From Thamnaconus septentrionalis (lineage: Eukaryota > Chordata > Actinopteri > Tetraodontiformes > Monacanthidae), in contig CM020503.1 of NCBI GenBank assembly GCA_009823395.1, positions 3,157,001-3,221,000 of the forward strand: a DNA stretch of 64,000 nucleotides, given 5' to 3'. A program made the position numbers and the translations under genes. The notes under the pieces are model-generated. The model was not told where the DNA came from and made no database searches. It worked only from the letters and a program-made list of their open reading frames with translations. Below are positions 1-19,274 of the stretch, one piece after another; positions within the stretch are counted from its first letter, which is position 1; each line of letters begins with the position of its first letter.

Positions 1-84
1 AGATTTTCCCCAAGCTTTGGCCCCTGCTTCAATATCTAAAGTGACAATGTTCATCATTTTCTATCACCACTTATCTTACACTCA

Positions 85-510
85 AGGAAACAACCATCCA
101 AACTCTCATTTACATTTAGGATAATTTAGTGTGCATTTCTTTGGACCGGAAGAAGCTGGAGAGACTGGAGTGAGAACCCCATGCAGACACAAACAGAATA
201 GAAGACAGAATCAAACCTGCTGCAAGGTGACAGTGCTAACCACTCTACCACCAAAGGTTAAAGTCCCACTGATGGTCACATCCCAAACAATGTGAAATTT
301 GTCCTCCACATTTGACCCATTTTGGTGAGCAGTGAGCAGGAGCACCGCACTCGGGAGATCTAACCCCCCCAAGTCCAGACCTGAATACTGAGGGCCAATT
401 TTATAGTCTTGGGTATGACCCGGCTGGAACCCACAACCTCCCAGCCAGTCCAACTGTCAGTTGCTCAGTCAGGCAGATGCTCTACTGCTAGACCAGTGAG
501 CTGGTGAGAA
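85..510 (-). repeat. Two adjacent degenerate tRNA-derived SINE units
   Basis: Read on the minus strand, about 505-430 has a tRNA-like head (a box A-like GGTCTAGCAGTAGAGC and a box B-like GGTTGTGGGTTCCAGCC). It is followed by a body that includes the segment GGTCAAATGTGGAGGACAAA, common in fish repeats. About 260-85 is a second unit beginning GTAGAGTGGTTAGCACTGTC, followed by a GTTTGTGTCTGCATGGGG-type body. The same head and body type recurs at 62025-62350. Family names were not assigned because no library search was possible. Confidence 0.6.
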
Positions 511-715
511 AGTGATGGTGGTAAAGTGAGAACTTTCCATATACAAAATCGAGACACAATTAATTAAAGACATGTAGGAAATATAAGATGAGCCTTTATT
601 CTCCCACAACGGGGTAAATTTGAAAAAAAAATAAAATAAAAAAAGTCCTGGCCTTTGTCCAGTTTGGTCTGTCAAATTAATGTATTGTCTGAACACAGTA
701 AGAGCCAGCCAGCAT

Positions 716-788
716 CACTGAAACATGGACTTGAACCCTGGACCCTCAGATTAAAAGTCTGATGCTCCATCGCCTGAGCTGCCAAGGC
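716..788 (-). pseudogene. tRNA-Lys(UUU)-like pseudogene or SINE head
   Basis: On the minus strand a 73-nt stretch keeps a perfect 4-bp D stem (GCTC/GAGC) and a perfect 5-bp anticodon stem (TCAGA/TCTGA) around the loop CTTTTAA, giving anticodon UUU. It also has a T arm with TTCAAGT. The acceptor stem is largely unpaired (GCCTTGG against TTTCAGT), one T-stem pair is broken and the D loop lacks the usual GG. It is therefore a decayed tRNA-Lys or a tRNA-Lys-derived SINE head, not a working tRNA. Confidence 0.6.
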
Positions 789-2541
789 GGAGGGTGAACT
801 GGTGACCGAGAGGGAAACACTTGCTGCCCTTGCACACTGTCTTTCAGCCAAAGCACTCTTGGTCAGTTTCCAGCACCCTGCTGCACAGCAAAAGAGGACA
901 GACAGGCACAACATTGTCAAACTGAGGTTGAAAGTGAAATCAACTGTATTTGTCACATTGTCCTAAGACTTGACATGCCTGAGTAGAAGAACACTTTCAT
1001 TAACAAAATACAAAAATAGTATTTGAACAATTATGAAACCAACGTTATGCAACATGACATATTTGTTGACACAGTTACATTGCACCCACTTGATGGCTGT
1101 TACAACATTAGGCCCGTTCTTTCCAAAAATATCTAGATCATATCGGTGTATAAAATACAGACAGACAGATAAAAAGATATAGAAATAGCTACATAGACAA
1201 TATATAAATTGCTATATATATATGTGTGTATATATTTATGTAAAATAAAAATATTACATATTTATAAAGTATAAAATAAATGCAAGGCCAGATTTAACAA
1301 CAAAAAAAAAAAACTTTTATAAAATATATAAACTCTGTTACTTCAGGGTGAGCATCATTAGATCCCTAATAATCATGTGGCATTGTTCCATAGTAAAATA
1401 TAAATATCCATCCCTTCCTTTACTCTCACTGCTTCTCCTGCACTCAAAAGGTATTTTATCTCTTTATGCTATGCAACTCCAAATAATTTTAATAATAGGC
1501 ACATTGTGGGACATTGTGTATTAGTTTGTGTTTATCGAGAGAGTTATCACCGTCATGTTTTAAAATGATTCATTTCTAAACCTTATTTTATGACCCTGAT
1601 AACTGTTGCTTACTGCACTAGATGGATTTGTTCATCAATGGATATGATCATATATGACCTTTTGTTTAACTTGTTTATTATTAATATCTGATTTTATTAC
1701 AACTAATTATAACAGATAATTTGTGAGTCTTATTTTTCCCTTTCCTTTGATATATCATTGATATTGTTATCTTCTATATTTCCTGTTATTGATACTGATA
1801 ATACATTGTCTACACTGGTAGACACACTGGTAATATATTTTCCTCTCAAGTTAATGAAATGAGATAATGATTGAACAGCTTGGTCCCCAATAAAAAGAGG
1901 CTAAAGCTGGGACTCCTGTGTACTGAACAGAGCAAATACTTAACGTTTCATGTTGCTAGAAACAAAAACAACGAAAAAAAACCAGTGTGGCTGTCTAATT
2001 AAACGCAATTTGAACAATAAAGACTTTTATGCTAAATACGCGACACACATATTTGTCCTGTGGGTAACTGTTCAATAAGACAGTTACATACGTAGTCCTG
2101 TCCATAAGAAATCTGCACAAAGGCTTACAACTCAATCAATTTTAAAGTATCAGCAACAATAGTGTCAGGATCAGAAGTGACATTAAGGATGATACATATT
2201 CCAGTCACTTCAATCCCCATCTGACATACATAAAGTAAGCAGCTAAACATGTTGTGAATTGTGTTAATTCACCACCTTGATTAGATTCCACTGATTGAAA
2301 GGCAGAGCTGACCACCTTCAAAGTGTGAAGACATTGATCTACATTATATACATCTCTGACTTAAGACTTTAGTCACGTTATGTGAACTGAGATGTAACAA
2401 TAACAACGAGCAAAAAGTGATGGATCATGAAAAAGTGCCTTCGCTATTGAAATAAACATCTTGTGATCCCAAGGTCAAACCAACCCTGTACCAACTCCAG
2501 CTTTAGCTTCTGGACAGATGTCCTTTTTGATCATTGTCACC

Positions 2542-2547
2542 TTTATT
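2542..2547 (-). terminator. naglu: Candidate naglu poly(A) signal
   Basis: AATAAA on the minus strand about 340 nt past the naglu stop codon is the first good signal in that direction. It implies a short 3' UTR. No transcript data support the cleavage site. Confidence 0.4.
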
Positions 2548-2884
2548 AAAGTTTATGTAAATACTGTTTAATGCGTTTGCAACAATACTGTTTTTCTGTA
2601 ACCAATAAACAAAAATCAATAAAAAAAACATTGTCAAGCAGCGGTCTGAACACATATCCATTTCGGTTATGCTAAAATTAAGGTATGAGTTCCTTCCATC
2701 AGTAAGTATCTGCTTGAATATAGAGTAAAATTTACATCTCAGGCCAAAGAAAAAACATTTTCCAAAAACCTAATGGAAGTTCGTTTGAGAAAGAAATAGT
2801 TCCTTTAAAATTCTGTCGCCTGGATGAAGATTTTCCAAAGCTGGGAAAAAAAATGTTCATATTCTCCAAGTGATGCATGTCTGC

Positions 2885-9651
<6,767 letters not shown>

Positions 9652-9890
9652 TTTAAGCCGCAGTCCATCGGCAGCCGGGCAGAATCCTCCGCCGCGGCGC
9701 ACGTTTTAAAAACAGCTTTATTTCTCTATTTGCAAATGACCAGGAAGCGCTGGGCCGCTAGAAAGCCCGCTGTCCAATCACAGCGGGAGATGCGTGTCCG
9801 GGAGTCACCCGCAGCCAATCAGAAGGGAATATTCCAGGGAAGGAAAAAAAAAATCTCAGGACATGTGATATAGATGTCATATGACTTTAG
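9652..9890 (-). promoter_or_regulatory. naglu: Presumed naglu 5' UTR and promoter
   Basis: Immediately upstream of the naglu start on the minus strand. It holds two CCAAT motifs, seen on the plus strand as CCAATCA at 9774 and CCAATC at 9814, and locally raised CpG content. Further upstream is the palindrome GTCATATGAC at 9876-9885, eight of ten bases like the CLEAR element of lysosomal genes. No TATA box is evident. The transcription start is not known. Confidence 0.35.
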
Positions 9891-12800
9891 TATTACAGAG
9901 GTCCTTCATTTCTTTCGCAAGTATGACAAAGTTGAAATACTTTTACTTTCGTCCTTCATACTCCTATAACCTGCGTCAAATGTTATTGGCATGACATAAC
10001 AGCCATTAATTTATTTTTTCATCATCATATTTGAACTGTAAGCATAACTTTTCACATGAAGTTTGTTTTCATACATTTTACACCCGTGAACTATAGAAAT
10101 AGAAAATAGTACGGAAATCAAGGCTCAAGGATCTTTATTGTCAATATGAGAACACAATGAAATTCTGCAGAGACATATTAAAAATTTCTAAACGTCTCAC
10201 CTCAGAGGGAATAGTGATTTCGGACATTTATGAATTGAACGTTACAAAAAGCCAACATGACTAGGCCTACCTTTTTTCACTCTCAACAGCAGGTCTCAGT
10301 GAAAAACAATCTCCTTCAGTTTTATTTATTCTTTTATTCTTTGTCAACAGTTTTATTTAACACACCTTGATTTATTTGCATATTTCTTAAGATGCATTAT
10401 ATTCAGAATATCCTATGTATTTTTTTGAAGGATTGTTTCCTTCATCCATTCTGCAACAAAACTCAGAATGCATAGCATGTGATCTGTAAAGCTTTTTATT
10501 GGTTAAATCTTTAGTGGTTAAGCAGTAAAACATGACACAAAAACAATTATCAACAAAGCAAAAGCAAGCACGGCCATGTGAAGTATAATATGTCTTTTAG
10601 TAATGTGGGCTCCAGCAAAGATACATGTTGATACTGATTTAAAAGGCATGGTGTAATTGCTTTTCTTTTAATGGCCATCATTGAAACTGTTCTGCTTCAA
10701 GGTTTTGCACAGAAAAAGCAACAATATTTTGTTTTTGTTTCCACAAGAATGCCAACCTTTTTTTTTTTTTCAACACAAAATTTTTTTTGTGCGCACAATT
10801 TATTTGTGTAGCAGTCCTTAGCGTCCTTTAGAGGGGTATAGATGCAGCAGAAGGCAAAGGGGTCAAAAAAGAAGAAAAGGGAATGCTGATCTACAATTGC
10901 AGTGATTCACATAACAGAAACAATGGAAACCTTGGAAGTACAAATGACTGGGACAGTGTACTAAACTTTGGCAACAGTTATAAAGCAGTAGTCACTTGTC
11001 TCTTTCTCTCACTCCTGCACTGATTCAGCCCAACACAACTCTAACTTGTCTGTATGACTCTTTTTGCTTTTTTATTTGCCATATCAAAGAAAACATTTCC
11101 TCTTTTAAAAAGTCTTCCAAGGTAGTAGTATCTATGGAACTATAAAGCCCAAATACGGTTTAGAAATACTATTCGGAATGATGTTGTAATACATAAACAC
11201 TAGGGGTCAGTGTCACACCATAACGCACTTATTATATTATATTTTGTTTCGTTTAATAATACACGTCTTGAATGGTATTAGCTTTTGGTCAGTTACTGGG
11301 TGTTTAAGCAGTAGTTTCAGTACAGTCTTATTATATATATAGTTACTTTTTCTTTTTTTGAAAAGGCTCAAAGTTGGTCTACTGTCCAATCCAGCCAGGA
11401 CCACTGATGAGTAAAATATACTATAGTAGTAGATACTAACAAACTACTATAAGAGTTCAATGAGCATTCGTGTGTTTTGTAGCCTTTCGTTTTCTATTCT
11501 ATTGGTTATTTGTGGTAAAATTGTCACTTTGCTGTTGAAGACTGCAAAGATGCTGATCGGCCGTATTGTCAGCACAGACCTCGAGCCTTGTGTAAACTGG
11601 GTAAAGTCATCAACAGCAAAAGAGAAACTAAATAACAATTGTGAAATTATGCACAAAAATTACAATAAGACTTGTATGTAGCTAAATAGGGAAAAACACG
11701 AAAGAAACATTTCTGTAAGTGTTGTATAAAATGTTTCTTCAATGCAAGACATGCTAGCATAGACACAATTCTACCCAATAAAGACTTACTGAAGATGAGT
11801 GTTTCAAAAGGAAGCTGAAATGTGTCTATATTAGCATTGTAAAGTTTATAGTATCTTTAAAAGAAACGTTTTGGTCAGAATTCAGCACATTTGTTTCCTT
11901 GTGGTGGTACAATTGATGTTAATGATTTATATGTGTACATGTTTTCTGCAGGCTCCTGTGTAAGATTAGATTTTACAAAAACAAATTTCCTGCAGTTGAA
12001 AAGAAGTGGAATGTCTGTACTATAGTGTCTTCATTAGTGTTTAGTCAATGCATTTGCTGTATGGACCCTTCTCTCTGGATCCAAATCGACAACCAGTGCA
12101 CTGATAGTCAGCCATGGTGATCTCCCCTCCATTTGTTATTATATAACAATTATGCTAGTTTTTAAAAGTTAGCATCTTGCTTTTAAAAAGCCAAACAGCA
12201 AGTGATAAAGTTCATTTTCTTTGTGAAGATGAACAGCAACCCTCCCTTTAAAAGTATTTTAAGCATGTTGTTTCATGCAAAATCCTGCTTCCCTTCCTCT
12301 GTTCCTGCCAATCCCAAGTTGATGTTTTTCTCCCCTATTTTTCCTTTTCTCATTTACTTCTATCTGTTGTTATGATCATCTCCACCTTCAAAACATGAGT
12401 GGATGCTGAAAAGCCTTGAATGTGATTTAATGCTTTTGTTTTTACCCTCACGACTTGGTTGAAAAAAAAAACTGTCTAGAGAAGTAATTAAATGTTTGTT
12501 TAAGACACATTGGTTTGTTATTAAATTGAACGTCTTTTTCTTAGTTTTCTTAGGAATATAATAAGATTAATTCAATTTGTTGGTGCAGTACTCCAGTCTT
12601 TAAGAGCTAAATCTCGGTAAGTTGATGTGCCAATTAAACTACTGATGTCAAACTTGAAAATGGAAAAAAAAAAAAAAAAAAAATTAAAAGACTGGGAGTT
12701 AACCTTGCTGATCTACTGAGTCAAGAGTCAAAAGCAATAAAACCGACACAAATATAAAGTCCCAACAAGATGTAAGTAAAAATCCCAATAGTTCTTTGAG

Positions 12801-13067
12801 AATGTGATTGAACAAAAAATACTCAAGAGTACTTGACTTAACTTCTCAATGATCCATTAAACTTTCCATGTTTTTTTTATTTCTCCCAAATCTTTACTAA
12901 AAGCGTGGTGTGTACAAAGTTGTAATAATGAACTATTAAAGAGACCAATTTTTTTATTTGCTTTTGCAGTTTGCCCTCAAATTTCCTAATTTGCTCATAT
13001 TAGAGAGGAACCCTCAGATGGGTGGAAGGAACTTCTTAAGGAGCTCATCAAAGTCCCTGACTTATAT
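9891..13067 (-). other. Naglu-cavin1 spacer, probably including the cavin1 3' UTR
   Basis: AT-rich, no protein-coding exon. The part next to the cavin1 stop (13067 down to about 10.5 kb) is plausibly a long cavin1 3' UTR. Minus-strand AATAAA motifs occur at several places, including about 12953, 10799 and 10495, and I cannot tell which is used. A T-rich run (about 10758-10771) and an A run (about 12664-12682) are present. Around 10125-10180 the segment CTTTATTGTCAATATGAGAA, with an ACAATGAAATTCTG continuation, resembles the tail of a dispersed fish repeat. Confidence 0.45.
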
Positions 13068-16000
13068 TCAGTCGCTGTCTCTATCCCTTTCGTCGTGGTC
13101 ATGCAGGACATCTTGGCTGTCTTCCTCTTCATCCTCATCAACCTCTTCCTCATCCCCTCTTCCATTCATCATCTCCATCTCGACCTCCACCGCTTCATCC
13201 TCCACCTCTTCCACGCCACTGACCTGCTCAACATCTTGGGACACCTCTACCATCTCTGTGCCTTGAACAACTTCAACTTCTCCATCACGGATTTTCTTAA
13301 CGCGGAAGGTGAAAGGCGGAACCGTGTACACGGCAGTCTGAGAGCGGGCGTAAACCACATGGCCAGGTGTGAAGGCCTTCTTCACCTTGTCGCGGGACGT
13401 CTGCATCTTCTGCTTCTTCTCGGGGTTGACGCTCATGTGTGTCCCGAGCTTTCCCATCTTTTTTTCAATGTTCTGACGTGTCTTCTCCAGGTTGGCCCTT
13501 GTCTTCTGCTTTGTCTTCTCCAGGTTGTCCTTGGTTCTCTGCCTGGTCTTCTCCAGGTTATCTTTGGTCTTCTGCCTCGTCCTCTCCAGGTTCTCCTTGG
13601 TGTTTTGTTTGGTCCTCTCCAGTTTCTCTTTGGTCTTTGCTCGGGTCTTGTCGATCTTTTCCTTTGAGAATACTGTCTTCAGGTTTTGGACACGTTGCAG
13701 GCTGCTGCGCTTGATGCGCTCAGCACGGGTCTCCTCAATGACCTGCTCGACATCCCCCCCTTCTTCATCCGAGGAGAGCTCCAGTTGGGGTTTGTCTGGC
13801 TTCTCCTCCTGTTCTCCCTCCTCTACTAGCCCTTCGGCCTCTTCTTTGAGCTCGAGCATACTGCCTTTTCGACTACCAGAGACAGACTCGGAAACCTTCA
13901 TGGATTTGGAGATGCTGAGTCTTGAAGGCATCTTAACATCATCCTGGCAAAAGTAAAACAAAAAAGAACATCCGAGTTAAATGAAGCAACAGGACTATAT
14001 TATGTATGCATACATGTATGCGTGCATTTTAAATATGAACTTTTTGTTCGGCAGAGTTTTATTTCATTTTGACCAAAAACTGAAAAACAGAAGTAGATTG
14101 ATCTTTTTCTTCTAGGGCTCATAAAAAACCCTTAGAAACATTTTTTTTTTTCTTTCTTTTTTTTTTTTAACTTTCATGCTTGAACCTCATTAATTGGTAG
14201 TGGTAGTGTACATAAAAAACATTCCATAGAAAGAACATGGTTTAAATTGTCAAAGTTTTAGTAAAAAAGCGTTTGTCAACTTCTTTTTTTTATTCTTGTT
14301 TCTTTCATCTCCTTTGAACATTAACAAAAGTACACATTTTTCACCTTCTACGGCAATTTGCATGATGAAATACATTTTCCGTCTATTTCTTATGAGCTTT
14401 TCATATATCAAATAAAAAAAAAGATGGAAAGAGGTAGGAAGGGGGAGTGTTTCCTCTTTCCATCACAGAAAAATCCTTGTCCACTTTTGGCCCCATGAAG
14501 TCTGCACGAGAGCCAGGACTGTACTGGGCTTTCCTCTCCTTCTACAGTGCCTTTGTGGTCAAAACAGGAAGACAGTGGAGCAAGAACAAAAGACGACAGC
14601 AGAGGGGGCGGGAGGGGTGGAAAAGGTGTAGAAAAAGGGGAGACATTTCTCTCCTGTCGTATGGAAGAGTAATCGCCGGTGTGGAACTATGCTGCAAAGT
14701 CTTGGAAAACCATCTGCTCGACAGGAAGGTTACGGCATCTAAAATGTTGGCCTGAAGATGGAGATATGTGCTCTGACCGCGGGCGGGGCCGGGTGACGGA
14801 TTCCTGCCTATTGTGTTCTGCTGCGGTGTGATGGTGGTTCCATGATGGTATTGTACTTCAGTACCGTGGGTAAACTTGACCCGAGATCACCGATACTGAC
14901 CTTCCTGAGCAGCTGTTTCTGACATGCAAAAGAGGTCCTGAGAAAATACCTGCTTCCTTTTAATGTCACTGAATATTGTTGTCATTCAGAGAGGGTTGTT
15001 GAAAATCATTACAATCACACGATGTTGGGGAATGTTGTGTTTGGTCCAACTAAACTTTTAAAATAGACCTAACCTGAAATTGCGCTGAAGTTTGAATTTC
15101 TCAAACCCAGATTGAAACACCCAGTTTGGGTGACTGGGAGACACATTGACCAGACCCAAACTTGGCATGGCATTCTGGGTAAAAAGTGCCCACTGCCCAC
15201 CACATTGAGAAAAGAAAATGAAAGAGACGGGGGCTTTTTGCCTTCGCTTTGATACCAAAAAGCAAAGACTAGGCCAAGATTAATCCTATCCTCACAGAGT
15301 CGAACATCCTTCAGGGAAAAAAGGTTTACGCTCCTGTTCTTCTACACTAGCCAAGGACAGCAGTCCAATAAAACATGCTGAGCTGTAATTGTGGCACTTA
15401 CTGTAATTTGACTAAACTTTGTGTGTGGTTCACTTTATACACTGGTTCATTGTTTGTCACGAGAGCTCTAGTTACGTGTTTTAAAGGTCTGCTTGAGGGT
15501 TTTTGGTCTGCTTAGGTATTACCAAACTCTTTTCACAACTTAGACCAAGACCTTGGACTTATGACGAGACCCATTTATAGCATAAGTCGGAATTTAGAGC
15601 TACATTTGTATACATTCATAGGCGACAAGGTGGTTTGGTTCCCAAAACAAACATATGAACAATGTCAAATATTCCACGATACTGCCAGAGCAAGTTGTAA
15701 TCACAAAAAAAACAGACAAAGTGGTTATTTAATAGTGTAATACACAGATAAGCTCTTGGTGTACATAAAGTCTGCTTCCATATTGTGTTAATAGCCTGGG
15801 GTTGTCAAGGATTCTCCATCTGACGTCCACACGTAGGCAGGGGAGGGGAGTCCCTGATGACATAGCCAGCTCGGAACTCGGAAATTCCTACTTCCACGGA
15901 TAATGGAACGCACTGCATAACTTGGAAAAACAGAAGGCTACGTCTTTGTGTCTGCATTTGTTGTACTATGTACTGTGTGTGTGTGCGTGTGTGTGTGTGT

Positions 16001-19000
16001 GTGTGTTTCCATGCAGAACATGGAAAGTACATTGAGAGTACAGGAAAGTTCAACCAGTCACCTTAGTATGTTGACTTCCTGACCCTCCTAATTTAATAGG
16101 TCATTGTTCTTCCAAGCAGCTGCTGCCACACCAAAGACAGGAAGTTACACTCGAGGCCATGGAAAATATACCAGTGGGGAATGTAGTGGTGAGATGGCAA
16201 TGTGTTTGCACACGACATCACACCATTATGTGTGGCCAAAAAATAGAAATAAAACAAACGATGTATCTGGTCATAATGGTTGGTACATAACTGGGTTCAT
16301 TCCAAAAAGAAATTGGACAGCTATTTGGTACAAAAACACTCAGGTGTGCTTGCTTGGTTTTGGCAAGCTTAAGCTAAATTGGACATTTATATTAACATAG
16401 AAATGCATATGAAATAATTATACATTGACTGCATTCTTAACAGATTGTTGTCCTCAGTGTACTCAAAGCATAATTGATACAGTAGCGAAGAAGCCTTTCA
16501 AATGAGAAGTGAAACGGCTTCAAGATAGAAAAAAAGCAGTCCAGATGCCTCAACTGAACCCTTCTACGCTAAAGCATTAACTTGAGACACCAAAGAATTG
16601 ACTCGAAACCTTTACAGAGAGTTTTGACTTTTTGCACTTTTCAGACTGGCAACAATGTATCTGCTTTGTCAAATCTAAACTAAGGGTCAAAGATCAGATT
16701 GAGACTTTAAGCTGACTGTTATAATACATTCTTCCTCAAAAAGCAAACAAGTTTTTTTTTAGCTTCAAGAAACTAATATATGAAACAGTGAAGAATTTGT
16801 ACAATAATCCTGTAATTGCAGGAGGTGCAGTTAAGAGTCATAACATCTTGCAGGGCGGTACTTTTCTTGTCCTGCACAGTGTGGGCTCTTACAGAAACCT
16901 GCACTGCTCTGCGGGTAAGTCGCTGAGATCAGCTGTATGATGCTGTGGGTTGTCAGCACAATGCAGTACAGTGCTTCACCGCTCAGTGCTCTTTTATGTT
17001 GAGTGTGCGTCAGAACGTTTGTTCAACCATCCCCTAGTGTATTGGAGGCCAATGGGTTTACCTTGTTTATTAGCTCTGGCAAAGTTGTCAAGTGTTAAAT
17101 CTTTCAGAACCACAACCTCTGATGCCCTTTACAGCTCAGTGGTCTAGTGGCAGCGTGTATGCAGGTTGTGAGTTCGATTACTGGCTGGTCAAAAGACTTA
17201 AATAATGGATCTTATCGCCTACCTGCTGAGCGTCACTCACTCAATGCAAACAACAAATTTCACAAGCTTAGGTTTGTGGCAGTTAGCAGGACTTAAACCT
17301 TTTAAATTAAAGACACACAATTCTGATTTGGCTTTTTTTCCATTGTCATGTACTGTTTAAAAAAACAATTTAACCATCATTCTGACACGATCTGAATACT
17401 GTCCAAACACCCTGTACATACAGATGACTAGAACTAGAGGTTGCCAAATGCAAATTGCATGAAATACAAATGAACTAAAAAGAAAAATCAAGCCGAGTGC
17501 TTATTTACATTTTGCAAAAGCGTCACAAGAACATCTACCTGGACATGTATTTCCATGTTAAAATTAGTAAGACTATGATTCCCTGATTGAAAAAGAAAAA
17601 CGCTCTTTAGTAAGGAAACATAGAGCAGATTTCTGTGAACAGACACAGGTGCAGATGTCTGGGTGAGCAATGACGTGTTCATCAGAGGACATGATTACAA
17701 AAGTTGGTTTTAATTAACTTTTTTGTGGCTGCAAGTATATATTTTGATTAAATTCTGCATGTGTTCATCTGTGTGTTGTCTGCTGTTTATGTGGCACCAG
17801 AAAACACACCAGTGAACAGGGCAACCACTCATTACTGCTTTCGTGAAAAGACAGACAGAGAGAGGCAGCGAGGAATTCCACTGTAACACACCCCTCACTG
17901 TTCCTGCTTTCCTGTTTAAACTCAAACCACACAGAACTCCCCAACTGCTGCGGACAAACACGACGAGTGTGAGTCCGCAGGAGTGTTTGTGTGGGTGTGC
18001 AGCGAAGGCATTTTCCAGTGACTCTAGAAACCAAGGGAATCCTCACGATACAACTGCTGATTTAAAATAAAAACAGACACAAGAAAGCGATCATCAACTT
18101 AACTTTGCACAAAATGTGGCTCACACAGATTTCTGCTCTGATACACAGCTCATCTGTCTTTCCTACACCCACTGTGTAGGATTCTCAATCAGTAGATTGC
18201 ACAGCCAATCAGCTTTGTTAAAAATCAGGAGGTGCAAGGTCGAGAATGGCTGTTCAGAAAAACCAGCTGCGACCAGAAAGAAGCTACCACAAGTAGTGAA
18301 CATTTCCTGTCACTAAGGAGATTTGCATGTTGTCATGGTTGTGGTTCTCACACTTCTGGATGGAATTTTCACATAAATAGAACAAAAAACAGAAACACGG
18401 GAACAAGTTCCTCTCAGTGGACATCATGGATAACCAGCTAATGTTCAGCTAATGTTGCAAGGAAACAAATGGGGTTGGGCTATTAGAATGTCTTTGATTG
18501 CCCAATCACCTTTTAAGGTTCCCAATCTATTATAATGGAGGGTTATTAAAAACGTAAAACTAACTTGTGGCTGAATGTAGAGAAATCACAAAGTAATAAA
18601 CACCAAACATTGTGTGCGTTAGTAATTAATATGCCTTACTGCATATGCCTCATTGTAATGTGTGACTTTGGAAATCAAGTCATGACATATAATACCACTT
18701 AACTAAGACTGTAATTAATGAGAGAACAAATAGAGGAACCTTGCCGCTCACACAGACAACACAATCAAGGAACCCCATTTAAAAGATCAACCCGTTAACC
18801 TTGCTGTTGCGTTTTGGAGTCAGAGGCATTGCCACAGAAGAGCATGACTTGTGACAGACACATTCAAAATATCACACCAGTTATGTCTTGCTGGCTGGAG
18901 TCCATTAATACAAGAATGTAGAAATGAGCTTGAAGTTGTTGTGCCTTTGTCACGACAGGCAGAGAGGAGAGCAACTTGAATCTTCATTTGTGTCTTGCAC

Positions 19001-19184
19001 AGAAACCCCCCAGGCGCAATGAGGGAGGAAAATGAATTGAATGGAAAACAAGGGTAAAGGGAGCTATTAAATGCAATGCTTCTTACTAATAAAGTTGGGC
19101 TTTTAAATCATTTTTAATGTTTTCTATTTATTTCCTTGTTTCTCAAAATGTTCTTTCTCTTCCTGCTCATTTTACTACTACTAT

Positions 19185-19274
<90 letters not shown>

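Larger units (their letters stand above)
1..2541. other. AT-rich spacer left of naglu, no gene recognised
   Basis: No exon with recognisable protein similarity was found on either strand. The first 800 bases hold SINE-like and tRNA-like remnants (listed separately). From about 960 to 2540 the sequence is AT-rich, without long reading frames or clear repeats. It could be intergenic or the 3' UTR of a neighbouring gene outside the window. Confidence 0.5.

Noticed and set aside
716..788. Functional tRNA-Lys gene
   Set aside because: D and anticodon stems are intact but the acceptor stem does not pair and the D loop is shortened, so it is kept only as a pseudogene/SINE head.
9702..9702. Upstream in-frame ATG of naglu as the start
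   Set aside because: It would put 17 residues (MRRGGGFCPAADGLRLK) in front of a clear signal peptide; the ATG at 9651 fits a lysosomal enzyme better.
13095..13956. Open frames on the plus strand opposite cavin1 exon 2
   Set aside because: Leu/Ser/Phe-rich shadows of the Lys/Glu-rich undecad repeat on the true strand; no independent start context or homology.
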